Below are positions 1 through 11,035 of a stretch of 64,000 nucleotides of DNA, piece by piece; position 1 is the stretch's first letter, and each line of letters starts with the position of its first letter. The notes beneath the pieces are model-generated. The model had not been told where the DNA came from, made no database searches, and worked only from the letters and a program-made list of their open reading frames with translations. The DNA comes from Malachius bipustulatus. Taxonomy: Eukaryota > Arthropoda > Insecta > Coleoptera > Melyridae. The translations under genes and the position numbers were made by a program. The stretch is from assembly GCA_910589415.1 (NCBI GenBank), contig OU342632.1, positions 42,459,341 through 42,523,340 of the forward strand, in the 5' to 3' direction.

Positions 1-120
1 ACATCACCGATTTAAAAAAAAAAAAAGTTTACCTGGATTCCTCAGACCTTCAGGTATATTGTCACCACTCGTCATCAAACCCGTTCATTATTATCTCGAA
101 AAATGAGAAAATAAGGGTAT

Positions 121-998
121 GTCCTCCCTCTCAAAGCACCCCAAATATTAACAGTGATAAAAAAAGATTCAAAATTTCACATCGGAAATCATCTCTCGAG
201 GGTTTTCGGGGTAACTGATTACTAATCTGAGGTCTAAAAGCAAATTAGGCTAAAATGAGTCAAATCCGACCATCCTGGGTGTACTGTTCACATGTATGGA
301 GCTCAGCTCCTAAACATACGCAGAGGTTACTTGACTCCATCCAGAAAAGAGCCATCCTCTTGATCGGGGATCCGACTGTAAGTCTTGAACATCGAAGAGA
401 GGTAGCTGACCTGAGCCAAGTGTTGACAAGTTTGGTGTTCAAGAGATTCACATTATTCACAAGACATGGCCCGATTGATCCCACCTAGAACGAGGCCGGA
501 CAGAAATAACGTCGAGTTGCAGTAGCCCATCCCTATCAGGTTCGGCTCGTCACACCTCGCGCCACCTTATTCCAAAGACTTTGGAATAGCATTCCAAGCG
601 AAGTGTTTCTTGAGGAATACATCTGCTCCGATTCAGATGTAGTGAACATGAATCGATATCACCGCCCCCAAAGAGCCATAGGTATTTCCCTGTAGTGCAT
701 GTGTTCTTTCAATAAAAAAAAGAGGGTGGTTCCAAAACCTCAAAACTACCCCAAATAAAAACAATGTAAAAAATAAATTGTAAATTCAAAATTGCACCCC
801 GGCAATCGTCTCTCGAGAGTTTTCGGCTTCGCCGATCACGAATCCGAGGTCCAAAAGCAAGTGAGAGTGGTTCCAACTCCTCAAAATAACCCCGAAATGT
901 GGCAGTGATATAAAAAACTAATATTTTGCCTTGAAAATCGTCTCTTGAGGGTTTTAGAGATCGCTGATCACGAAGGTTTTGAAGGTTCCCGAAGGTCT
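121..998. repeat. short tandem array, units of about 135 bp, interrupted by a LINE fragment
   Basis: Three diverged copies of one unit are visible at about 121-250, 726-862 and 863-998. Each has a CCTCAAA..ACCCC-like start, an A-rich middle, the block TCGTCTCTCGAGGGTTTT, then GATCACGAA and GAGGTCCAAAAGCAA near its end. The first and second units are separated by the reverse-transcriptase remnant at 255-695, so the array probably predates or received that insertion. The units are too diverged for a recently amplified satellite. I see no coding potential in them. Confidence 0.55.
255..695 (+). pseudogene. non-LTR retrotransposon reverse transcriptase, C-terminal remnant
   Basis: The first frame (255-488) reads like the C-terminal thumb region of Jockey-type non-LTR polymerases. 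It has the YCSHVW motif, then LLDSIQKRAILLIGDP, then HRREVADLS, in the order and spacing usual for that region. A frameshift or deletion near 480 breaks it. A second frame from about 520 continues with HPYQVRLVTPR, LFQRLWNSIPSEVF and a terminal RYH segment, ending at a TAG at 693-695. An A-rich tail (AATAAAAAAAAG) follows at about 709-721. The 5' part of the element is absent. It is a dead 5'-truncated insertion, a normal fate for LINEs. Confidence 0.75.
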
Positions 999-1087
999 AA
1001 CAATTCTAGGAATTTTTTTTAATCGGTGTTGTTCCAGATTGTACAGTATTTTTTGATTTATTTACTGAACTATTATTATCTTCTTCT

Positions 1088-1509
1088 TTAAGTACCATCT
1101 CCTTTAAGAAGGTATGCAATCATCATGGCTATGTTGATCTGTGACACTGAAAATCTGAACAAATCGATGGAGCTGCATTTGCACCACTGTCTCAAGTTGC
1201 TCAACCAAGAAATGCGTCTTCTTCCAGTGCTTCCAGTGCTCTCTTGCATCTTGCCCGGGATGAACATGTAAAAGAGCATATTTTTCTCCTCTCATCACCT
1301 GGTCCAGTTAGTTATTAATTAGTTATTCTAATTATTGCGTTCAATGTTTCTTTCTCTTTTCCAATTCTCTTAAGTACCTCAGTGTTTGATACTTTATCTA
1401 CCCAGTGTGTCTTCAAAATTCTCCTGTACGCCCACATTTCAAATGCCTCCAATACGACTACTGATGTCTTTTTTCAGCGCCCAGGCTTCCATCCCGTAGA
1501 GCAGCACCT
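1088..1509 (-). pseudogene. endonuclease-reverse transcriptase (LINE) C-terminal remnant
   Basis: On the minus strand, translation from about 1509 gives VLLYGMEAWALKK, then LEAFEMWAYRRILKTHWVDK, then EVLKRIGKEKE. After a stop and frameshift come MRGEKYALL, then GRRRISWLSNLRQW and finally IAMMIAYLLKGDGT with a stop at 1088-1090. This order is typical of the C-terminus of RTE-like insect endonuclease-reverse transcriptases. At least one frameshift near 1270-1300 and stop codons around 1300 make it non-functional. It is convergent with the plus-strand RT remnant at 255-695 and belongs to a different clade. Confidence 0.78.
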
Positions 1510-3027
1510 AGACTGATAGATAGAAGCATCGAATTAGTTACAATTACTTATAATTTCATTGCGTACTTGTTATGAGCATGCCGGTATTTGATGGAAACCT
1601 AAATAAACTAAAAAATTAGTAGGTATACAGGGTGTTTCAAAACATTTGTCAGGAAATAAAAAAGTGAAATTCCCTGTCTGATTCTAAGAAAAAATGTTCT
1701 TATTAACATGGATCCGCAAACGCACTGTTTTCGAGATATGGGGTGTTAGCTTTTTTACTTTTTTACGAATTATCAGGAAGGCGTATTGAGGTAATAAAAA
1801 CTGTTTTTATTCACATCTTACCATTATAATTATCTACTTTTTGAGCGGAAATTCAACTTTTTTCATAGAACAGTGACGGAGATTTCTTTGATAAAATACA
1901 GCCTCATGCATAGTAATCAGGAGCAGCGAAATCTCAGCGTCATTTGTCTGTATATTGTTACCTATAATAATTTAAACTGACTTCATAAATCATAAAGTTG
2001 GAACGGTAATTCCTCCAATGTTGAAAATGAATAACGTGGCAGGAATTTGCGAGTTTCAGTTTGTTTTTTTCGGGGTCCAAGATGGTGAAAATTTCAAGCG
2101 CATCTAATTTGCAATACATCGTTAAAATTAAATACTCAGTGTAATTAGGGACTGATGAGATGGTATACTTTCTGCATTAAACAACGTTTTTTCCGACAAA
2201 CTGATTAAAACGTTTAACGGTCGGAAGTTGTTTTTCTTCTATGGAAGGACTTCCAAAATTTTTCATTTCACTTCCACTTCAGAAGTTTTGTGAAGATCAA
2301 CAAACTGTTCTTTTGCAAATGAAGAAGCTGTTTATCTCACCAGTGCCAAACCAACTTCATCTCACCTAACGTCTCCAGTCTATACAATATTACCTACACC
2401 GATAACTAGATGGTACAGCCAGTCCCCTCCATCCATATATATGTCATCATACGAAAACATAATCGATTTGGTTTAAAAATATGGCAAACAAGCTTCTGAG
2501 TTTTTGGGGATGTAACCAATTTGTCGTTCAAAAGCACCCTCCGTCATACTTCAATTATTACTTCGGTAAAGCTTTATAGTTAGAGAGATGGTGACAAAAA
2601 TGTCTTGTATCTCCCAAATGGAAAAAAGCAGGTCAGGTCAGGTTTTATATTTTTTATATATTTTTATGTAGTTCAAGTACCCTTCTCAAAATTCGTCTTG
2701 TCAAGTAGGGGTCTAGTGCGTTGCGGTGGGCGGCTACTTTTGTCCAGACTGCCCGAGCGACTTCAAAAAGTATCTACAATTTAGAAGCAAATTACTGGGG
2801 GGCATCTAGGCAAACCCCCCAATTGAGAAAAAATATTTTCTTCTAATTTGCTTCTTGACGTTCTCTCCAGTAAAATAATTAAACAAGCACAAATCCATTT
2901 AAATTTTGAACAATTATTGTTATTTGGCGATTCTGACACACGGAGCAAAAAATTATTATTCTATATTCTCGACCACGAATTTGACTTCCCTGTCAATTTT
3001 TAAAATGTAACAAAAATGTAACAGCAA
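1510..3027. other. AT-rich spacer with one fold-back terminus
   Basis: No gene is seen. A CAGGGTGTTTC terminus preceded by TA begins at about 1629 and reads rightwards for roughly 120 bp, but I found no matching right arm, so it is probably a broken fold-back element. A small imperfect stem lies at about 2780-2860 around AGAAGCAAATTA. The minus strand of 2690-2765 is open for about 25 codons but is not recognisable. Confidence 0.5.
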
Positions 3028-3419
3028 CAGGGTGTCAAAAAAAGTTTATTTTTACAGTTTTTTGAAGATATCTTGGAAACCGTAAGTATAATATGTATAC
3101 AGAATTCAGCTTTTCTAAAGATCTTATCATTGATTTTAGAAACTTTTCGTAATGCCTGTAGCGGAGATTTTAGGGTTGCATGAAGTTTTTGCCCATAAAA
3201 TCTACAACACCAAGCAAATTGACATTTTAAAAGCGCAATTTTAACCGCCAATATTTCCTACACAGTAAAGGTAGTCTAATCACGTTAGCAATTGCTTACG
3301 TGGCCCGTTTTTGGGAAAAACGTGCATTTACGATGAAAAACTTGCTTCGGATGTTTCAAGAAATGTATCTAAAAAAAATCTACCTTTAAATTTTTTCGCA
3401 ATATTAAAGATACACCCTG
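3028..3419. mobile_element. fold-back element, family A, right half only
   Basis: This segment matches the right part of the complete element at 10123-10880. It starts at an internal CAGGGTGTCAAAAAAAG block, runs through TTTTTTGAAGATAT and the ATCTTATCATTGAT block, and ends with TTAAAGATACACCCTG followed by TA. The left arm is missing. Other copies lie at 34046-34926 and about 60480-60918. Terminal CAGGGTG and flanking TA suggest Tc1/mariner-type mobilisation. Confidence 0.65.
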
Positions 3420-6165
3420 TATAATAATTCGCTTTGGATATTCAAGGCATTTTGTCACCATCTCTCTAACATTTGGGAAGGCAGTGTGGTTAACATATTC
3501 AATAAAAAAATAATCATGTAAGTCAATGCTAGTTGAGTAGTTTATAGTAAATCTTATGTAAAGTGATTTTTTATACGAAGAACTTCTGGTTTGTTTATAC
3601 CATAAATATCCTATTTTAATCATCATGAAACATGCACATGATTACGTCTCTTCTTCATAGCTTGGCAACCAATTAGTCAAGAAGTCATCTTACTTAACTA
3701 ATGGAATATGCATTCTTATACTTTTTATGTTATTTATGTTTATGTTAAATGTGGATAAAAAGCCTACCCCAAGTTTACTCCAAATTTGCATAATTGTCGT
3801 GTGAATCGTATGTTGTGAGTATTCTTTAGATTGGTAGGCACCTACTACCGCACCTAAGCCTTTTAGTTCTTGCGATTTTTAGTTACCTACCTAGGATATT
3901 CCATGTAGTCTCTACCACTCCTCTAGTTTTATATCTTTAAATAATTGTTCTCATTTTTTACAACGTGTAATTACAACTTACAATGATTGTTTTTATTGGT
4001 TTAAATATCTTGGTGTAATTCTCGGATATCTGAAGTAATTTATTAATTAATTCTGAAGTAGAGTACCGACCTTTACAACATTTTCAATGCAATTAATCCT
4101 GTTCCTGCATCAGGCAGCCCAGGGTAGTTGTTTACGTATTTTGCAGTCGCTCACGATTTCACCCTGATTGGAGCATTTGTGTATGCAATGCCTTCTTTCC
4201 TCTACTATTTTGTCAAATGACTAGTTTGTGAGACTGTTTTCTATTTGGCATTACTAAATATTTTACTTTTTGGATGTAAGTAGTAAAGCTACTAATTTTT
4301 CTACTGTTACAGCAAGTTTCTGTAAAGAAAGTTCAACGAATACTAAAGCATGAAGGTCAAAATGTTCAGGAGTGACTGCGGTTTACAGAGACGACAATAA
4401 TAGTAAAGTAGGTAATTTTTTATGAAGCTTTTGATTGAAAGTATATCAATTATATAGCACATTTTCAATACTTAGATTTTATCCTTGACATTTGCATGTT
4501 TTACTTAATATACCTAATAAAATGATTTTTTATGTGATTTGACGTAAAAATGCTTATAAGTATATATTTTAATATCTGTAAAGTAAAAATATTTCAGGTA
4601 GGTAAGCACATTATTTAATTCATGTTAATCACTACCCGCATCTTGTGCGAATCTATTAAATTTCATCGCATTCAATATGAATTGATTAACTTTTGTATTG
4701 GGGGTTTTAATACAATATTATTATTCCCTTAGTAGTATTATTTATTGTGATATTTCTTAGTTAGCTGATAGAAATCTAGACATTTTAGAATATTTCAGAA
4801 TCTCAATAGATACTGATGGTTTTCTTCATTGGTAATAAATTATCACGGTAAGAGATTCTACATAACTATTTATTATTATTATTATTATTAATAATTATTA
4901 TTAGTGTCGTAAAATGATTCTATTCAAATGAGTTATTACACCAGCAAATTACAAAAATAAGTCAAAATTGGAAAATAATTACTTTTCTAGTTAGTCTAAG
5001 AAATAAATGGAAACGAGGATACCGGGTACCTAATTTTGTGTTAACTAATTCATGTTGTTCCCATAATACTTTAGAACTGGCATCGTAACGAAGGCATTTG
5101 TCTTAGTATTTTTAATTTTATTAAATGCACGTTTGCACTGACCTATTTACTCGTTACATTTAATGTGGATGCAGCGTGATTTATCCGTCAACATTCACTC
5201 CAAGACGTCGACTATATTTTTCAGTAGCACCCGAAAATTGTATTAAGAATAAGACAAAAAAATCGAACTCACGATCTTGTGTCTTAAAACACGTCGATCT
5301 TTTAGCGGATGATTTTTTAGGGTTGTCCTATTTGAAATCAGATTCAAAGAAAATGGATATCTTGAAATCAGTTATTTAAGATTACATATCATTCAATAGC
5401 ATTAATGTTGAAAAATAATTTAAACGTCCATGCCATTAAGAAGAAGGATTATTTGATGCCATTAGGAAGAAGGATGATATATGGAGTTAATGATCCCATT
5501 AGTTTTGAAAATTCATTAAGAAGCCCAGATTCGAATTACCTCCCTTCTTCCAGTATTGACATTCACATGTTCAAATCGCTTGTCTAAACTTTTAACATTT
5601 CCAGCTGCCAAAATAGGTAGTATGTCTACTAATTCTTGATTTTTGACAAGATTTTATAGGTAGGACCAACATCCACTGTATTGTTCCATTTTTGGTCAAT
5701 CATACCTTTCTTCAACAAGTTCATTTATTGTTTTAATTACGGGGTGTGATAATGCATGAATTTTATTGAAGACTTCTCTTCCAAACATTTTGGGGACGCT
5801 TGAGGTGAATATACTACACAATATTTTGATATCTTCAGAATTAATATTTCATTTATAAAGGACCCTGCAACAATTGTTAGGCATTCCTAGCGGCCTTACT
5901 GTTTGAGATAGAAAAAAAGATGTGGGAGAAAATTTTTATGGTTTGAAGAGACTTATATTTTCAGCGATACAGGCTGGACCAATTTTCTACGCCATACAGT
6001 TTTGTGATTTTAAATAGGACACCCTGTATATGGTTATACTTTTGGGGTGTCTGAGAAAATCATGAATCCTGCAAAAATGTTCAAAGGTGGCGCAAGTTTG
6101 AGGCAAATTTATTTTTCTCAATTCACAAAGAAGTCACCGAAACAAGGAAACTTAACGCAGATATA
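3420..6165. other. AT-rich spacer
   Basis: No supported gene. There is a TAT/TTA microsatellite at about 4869-4905. Two adjacent open stretches at 5176-5379 and 5405-5587 are unrecognised and lack conserved motifs. A stray ACACCCTGTATA motif at about 6019-6030 marks a broken fold-back end just before the complete element at 6166. Confidence 0.5.
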
Positions 6166-6963
6166 CAGACTGGTCCAACTTAAAACGTCAGGACTTTACC
6201 AAACGATAAAAAACGTTAAAATAATGCCAGTTTCTCTAATACACTTATAGCCGGGAAAGCTTCCTTTTCAAGATACTTTGAAAATTGGCACGCAGCATGA
6301 GCTAAGTATTTTTCATGATTTACGGCTTATGGTGATAACTTGCGAAAACCAGCGGCGGAGATATGGGTGTGCCATCGCCCCTTTTCATAAAAAAAATTGG
6401 CGCCACTGACTCTATGGCAAATTTAATAATACTGTTCAATGCCCCATGCTTTTTAGAACAAAAAAGTACTCTTTAATTTTTTTCTCAATGGGAACCTTTT
6501 TCGAGATAATTCAGGCTTTCTTAGGTAATATCCGTAGCCATTTTAAGAATAACAGACAAATTCTAATCAAATAACTTTTACATAATTAAATAACAGAAAT
6601 AAACAATACCTAACTAATGTAACAATTGTCAGTAACCATAGAGTCAGTGGCGTCAATTTTTTATTTTTTTTGAAAAGGGGCGATTGCACATCCATATCTC
6701 CGCCGCTGGTTTTCGTAATGAATCACCATAAGCCGTAAATAATGAAAGATACTTAGCTCATGCTGCGTGCCAAATTTCAATTTTTTTAAAGCAGCCGTTT
6801 TGACCATATTCACAAAACATATATTGTTTTTTTCCCAAAACTTCAACACCCTGTATCTTGAAAAGGAAGCTTTCCCGGCTATAAGTGTATTAGAGAAACT
6901 GACATTATTTTAAAGTTATCTATCGTTTGGTAAAGTCCTGACGTTTTAAGTTGGACCACCCTG
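6166..6963. mobile_element. fold-back MITE with CAGGGTG-type ends
   Basis: The left arm (6166-6418) is an inverted copy of the right arm (about 6637-6963). Matching landmarks are the outer TGGTCCAACTTAAAACGTC, the block TATAGCCGGGAAAGCTTCC, the block CCAGCGGCGGAGATATGG, and the inner GCCACTGACTCTATGG. The right end is ACCACCCTG then TA. The left end has mutated to CAGACTGG, preceded by TA. The loop of about 220 bp is AT-rich and non-coding. It has no transposase, so it depends on one supplied in trans, presumably of the Tc1/mariner superfamily given the TA flanks. Confidence 0.8.
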
Positions 6964-7817
6964 TACACAAAAATTACTAAAGTAAACTGATTTCCTAATA
7001 TGTACATTAAAAATAATAACCAAAAATAATAGTCAAGAAGACAACCCACATTTTACGGCAACAAATACTATATGAACCAAAAAAATCAAAAAAACGCCGT
7101 GGTAAACTGAAGACACTGTTGAAGACCTAAGAAACCATTTGTCCTGTCAGTGCAGACTACAAATTGTGCAGATTTTTACAGCACACTTCACACCCATGTA
7201 ACATTCACATTTTTTTTTTTACAAGTTAGAAGGTAAATCATCTCCTTTACTTACCAATAAAATTACCAGAATTCACACAGAACGTCCTCAACCACGGCAC
7301 AAACCTTTATTGGCATTGTAGGTACATCCGAATGCGTCCGTGAGCTGAGAACTTTTTTTCAAATTTTGGTAATTTTAATTTTTAAGTTTCATTTGGTACA
7401 TTTGGTACAGAGTCCGCAGATAGTTCGAATCAATTATTCAAGCCTGCCGAAGGGTTATTAAACTTCTGGTGGTTATATGGAAGACTCAAAATTTCAAATA
7501 AAAATTGTACCTTTTGATCACATTTTGGTACATTGGTGCATTTCAAGTCACATCACTCAGTAATGCAGACGTCCACAAACCTGGGAGGTGAACAACTTCG
7601 AGAGTACCCTTTCTGCTTGTTTCATGTAAAATTTTGAAAAAATCTATAGTGACTGCCGCACGGTTTATCGGCGAGGAAACTCCAAAAAGTGTTCCCCTAA
7701 GTGCAGTAGTGCCTGATATCATTTAAAGATGTTTCTGTTGGTATTTGTTTTAGCTCAGGATCTTTAATTTGTTTTTCATACCACGAAGAGTAATTATTTT
7801 TCTTTTACATATATTTT
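6964..7817. other. spacer next to a retroelement remnant
   Basis: No gene can be supported. The part closest to 7818 may be decayed sequence of the LTR retrotransposon whose RNase H piece lies beside it, but I see no further protein motif. Confidence 0.4.
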
Positions 7818-8163
7818 TCATATTCTTGAGAGTACGTCAGCTACAACATTTTCAATTCCTGAAATATTCTAATACCTATCTGTTGAAAATTGACTATAAT
7901 ATAATCTAAATATTTGTTTGTCTTGGAGAAGAATCTTCTCAATTTTTGTTAAATGCATGAGTGAGAGGTTTGTGGTCAGTATCAACTGCATGACAACAAA
8001 CTGGCCGAAGGATAGCTTCAGCAGGACGTTGCACGACCCTTTTGCACCGTCGAAACGTTCGATTTACTGAAGAAGCCCTTTGACGTGATGCGCCCATAAG
8101 TAATATGGCCAGCGCAGATCCCAGACCTGACACAATGGGACTTCTTTTTATGTGTGTCCGCAA
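7818..8163 (-). pseudogene. LTR retrotransposon pol, degenerate RNase H segment
   Basis: On the minus strand the reading frame contains the motif TDHKPLTHAFNKN. A frame change follows at about 7945, then YYSQFSTD and ISGIENVVADVLSRI with a stop near 7818. This is the end of the RNase H domain plus its connection in gypsy/Ty3-type polyproteins, where the usual order is TDHKPLTYAF, then a linker, then VADALSR. Upstream residues (8163 to 8000) are only weakly like the preceding RT/RNase H linker. It is broken by stops and frame changes, and no LTRs are seen near it, so it is an old fragment. Confidence 0.75.
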
Positions 8164-9385
8164 AAGGGTGGAGGGTACTTTATTCGCCCCTTAATTTAAT
8201 TAATTATTATTTTATTTAAGTGTTTTATAAAAATGTCGGTAAAGTGGGTCTTGAATGTCACTGTAATTATAATAAAATTATAGACCTAACCTAACAAAGT
8301 CAAAAGCTGTCAGTTGTAAAATGTTAAGAAACTTCTTTGCTGTCAGCGCCTACTCCAACTCCTACTCCTACTTCGTTGTTTTTGTGATATTCGTTGTTCT
8401 TGTTCAGATTTTGACTTCTTCTGGTGATTGTTTAATGTGGTGAGTTACTTACGCTTACTGGTTAAAAAAAAGTTTTAAACCATCAAATTGTGAAGAAAGG
8501 ATCGAAAATGACAAGGTGATTATTATTAACTATGTCTCTTCAGTTCCTCTCACATTTTTGTCACTATTAACTCATCATTAACACGATGCGTTTCGTTGAG
8601 TTTTCAAATTTTCCGGATGTATGTTAAGAGGAATCTGATTCATGATAAATTAGCTTCATTTTTTTATTTTCGGTATTTAAAAGCTTTTTTCACAGCTCGA
8701 TCGTGGCTTCCAATCTATTATAACAAATCAAGAGATTTAGAATTTCAGAACTGTCTAGCTCACTACATATTTCCAAAATATGGTACCAAAATATTTACCC
8801 TGCATGTAGATAAAATAAACATGACCACACTCCTGCAACCTGGATGTATCGCTATGTATGTACTGGTATTCTGAAAAAAACTCAGGCCGCTATTAATGAT
8901 GAAAAATGGACTTATTTTCAGCACTACAAGAAATATTGACAATATTCACGTCTGATTGCAGAGGAATGAAACTTTTTGTTTTATGATCTATTGCAGAACA
9001 ATGATGAAGCAGAATGCACTGTTATTTAATTGAAATAGTAAACTTAAGGTGAAGGTCTCTCCTTTTTTATAAAGACAATCAATCTAATACTTATAAAAAA
9101 TCATCAATATTAAAGCAGCGAGTAACTATAAGATATATTAATTATTATTACATAAAAAATTAAATGTTTTGAGGCTTTATAAGAACTTTAAAAGGAAGTG
9201 TGTAAGTACTTATGAGTATGTTCATAGGTACGAGTATGTATAACAAGAAAACTCGCGATTGAAAAGGTCAAGTCTATTTATTTCTCTCATTAATGGGTTA
9301 TAACAACGTCGCTTGCGGAAAATTGAAATCTTCTAGACTGGGACGATTAGACAGACTTGAATTTGAAGCTAGTTTCTAGGCTAGG
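8164..9385. other. AT-rich spacer
   Basis: Open stretches here, including 8596-8874 on the plus strand, have AT-driven composition, non-ATG starts and no recognisable motifs. I see nothing functional. Confidence 0.45.
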
Positions 9386-9547
9386 CTAGCTAAATAATGA
9401 GTGATTTCCACCATTGGCAGTCGGGTTGGTGTCGGGTTTGTGCACTCCGGAAATAGCGCTGGCGATCTGGGTGCCGGCCGCAGGGTAAGCTCTCAATGTC
9501 AACCAGCGGCCTTCGCTGTCTATATTTACACCGACCACGGCGAGCAT
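9386..9547 (-). CDS. unrecognised 53-codon ORF in a GC-richer patch
   Basis: An ATG at 9545-9547 opens a minus-strand frame of 53 codons ending in TAG at 9386-9388. The patch is clearly richer in G and C than its surroundings, and the frame uses coding-like codons. The product has a hydrophobic N-terminus (MLAVVGVNID), then EGRWLTLRAYPAAGTQ and ISGVHKPDTNPTANGG. Just upstream on the same strand is a possible splice acceptor (TAGGCAG, near 9562). It could be a terminal exon of an unknown gene, a retroelement fragment, or chance. No family was recognised. Confidence 0.25.
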   Translation of the reverse strand: MLAVVGVNIDSEGRWLTLRAYPAAGTQIASAISGVHKPDTNPTANGGNHSLFS

Positions 9548-10018
9548 TACCTATTACCTGCCTACTTACTACTAAACTAAACAATGCAGCTCATATACAG
9601 TTACCTATGCTTATACATGACTTGCGTGCTTGCTTGCTTTCATCAACATGAGGAAATTTTGACTACATGTATTGTCAAATTTGTCTTAAAAATTATTTTA
9701 AAGTTTAGTGTAAGATCAGTTTCATCGCGACAGGAAATTAGTTCTAATCTTCTTAGTAAAATTCTACTTCCTATTTATCCTTACAATATCAATAATATTT
9801 ATTTATTTATTTATTTATAAACCAAAATCAAAGGTCAAATAAATAATGCCAATTCCTGCTAATTTGAAAACAAGTATAGATAGTAGGTACCTTTAAAGTA
9901 AAAAATATACCAAATCATTCAAACTGAGCTTGAATTCAAAAGGCATCTTTGAATTTAGAGATCGAGGTCCTTACCACGTTCATTACGGAATTGCACATTC
10001 GATACCTTCGCTATGCGT

Positions 10019-11035
10019 TTATAGCTCGCACAAATTACGCCCCCTTGAGGGAGACCCAAGGAACATGGAGAGAGATTTGGCATAGGACGACAGGAGAATC
10101 GATGCGCCCATATATGACAATACAGGGTGTATCTAAATAACACCGAAAAAATTTAAGAGCTGATTCTTTGGCCATAATAAACAAAAAATTTCGTATAAAC
10201 GTGTGTCTAGAAATGCACCCTTTTTGAGATACAGGGTGTCAAAAAAAGATTATTTTACCAGTTTTTTGAAGATATTTGGAGAACCGTTTGAGATATGAAA
10301 CTCACCTTTTGTAAATGTCATATCATTGATATTTATAGCTACTTTTTTAATACTGAGTTTTTTCATGTGTCATTATAGCGGAGATCTCAGAAATGAGTTT
10401 TTTTGCCGTTAATTTTTCGACACTTCTTGTCTTGAAACATTCAAAGCGAGTTTTTCATCGGAAATGCCCGTTTTTCTCGAAAATGGCTCACGTTAGCAGT
10501 TATAACCAAGAGTATCTTTTTGTGTAGAAAACATTGACGATTAAAAGTGTGCTTTCAAAATATCAATTTGCCCAGTGTCGTAGATATTAGGGGCAAAAAA
10601 ATCCCCCCAACCCTAAAAATCTCCGGCACTGGCATACTTAAAAAAGGTAGTTAGCATTAAAATAGTTGCTGATATCAATGATAAGATCTGTACAAAAGCT
10701 GAATCTGTGTCTTATACGGTTCCCGAGACATCTTCAAAAAACTCGAAAAACAATTTTTTTTGACACCCTGTATCTCAAAAAGGGTGCATATCCAGACACA
10801 CGTTAATAGGAATTTTTTTGTTTATTTTTTATCAAAGAATCCTCCCCTAAATTTTTTCAGTGTTATTTAGATACACCCTATATATGTGCTGGTTTTTGGG
10901 CTTCTAAAATCAAATTCATCAAGAAGTTTTGGTTCTGGGTAACCTTAGAAAACAACGTTGCACTCCCTCCAGGCTGAGGCTGTGGCATTTTGTAACCATG
11001 AAACCAAACAACTTCATCATCCATGCTCAAGCCTA
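10019..11035 (-). pseudogene. exon-like open frame split by a fold-back element
   Basis: On the minus strand, a pyrimidine-rich tract ending in TTGCCTAG (about 11036-11060) resembles a 3' splice site. It is followed by an open frame starting GLSMDDEVVWFHGYK that runs without stops to the edge of the fold-back element at 10880. Beyond the element the same frame resumes at 10122 and continues to a TAA at 10019-10021. Ignoring the element and one TA duplicate, the two pieces are in phase and give about 85 codons. I do not recognise the product. The element itself supplies an immediate stop, so the present frame is broken. Confidence 0.3.
10123..10880. mobile_element. fold-back MITE, family A, complete copy
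   Basis: The element is bounded by TA on both sides. The left end is CAGGGTGTATCTAAATAACAC and the right end is GTGTTATTTAGATACACCCT plus one mutated base. The arms continue inwards through CACCCTTTTTGAGATACAGGGTGTC and its inverse at about 10745-10785, and through TTTGAAGATAT. The centre is imperfectly inverted around 10480-10560. No transposase is present. Partial relatives lie at 3028, 34046 and 60480. Confidence 0.85.

Noticed and set aside
5176..5587. two adjacent plus-strand open frames
   Set aside because: No recognised motif, no shared frame, and composition like the spacer around them.
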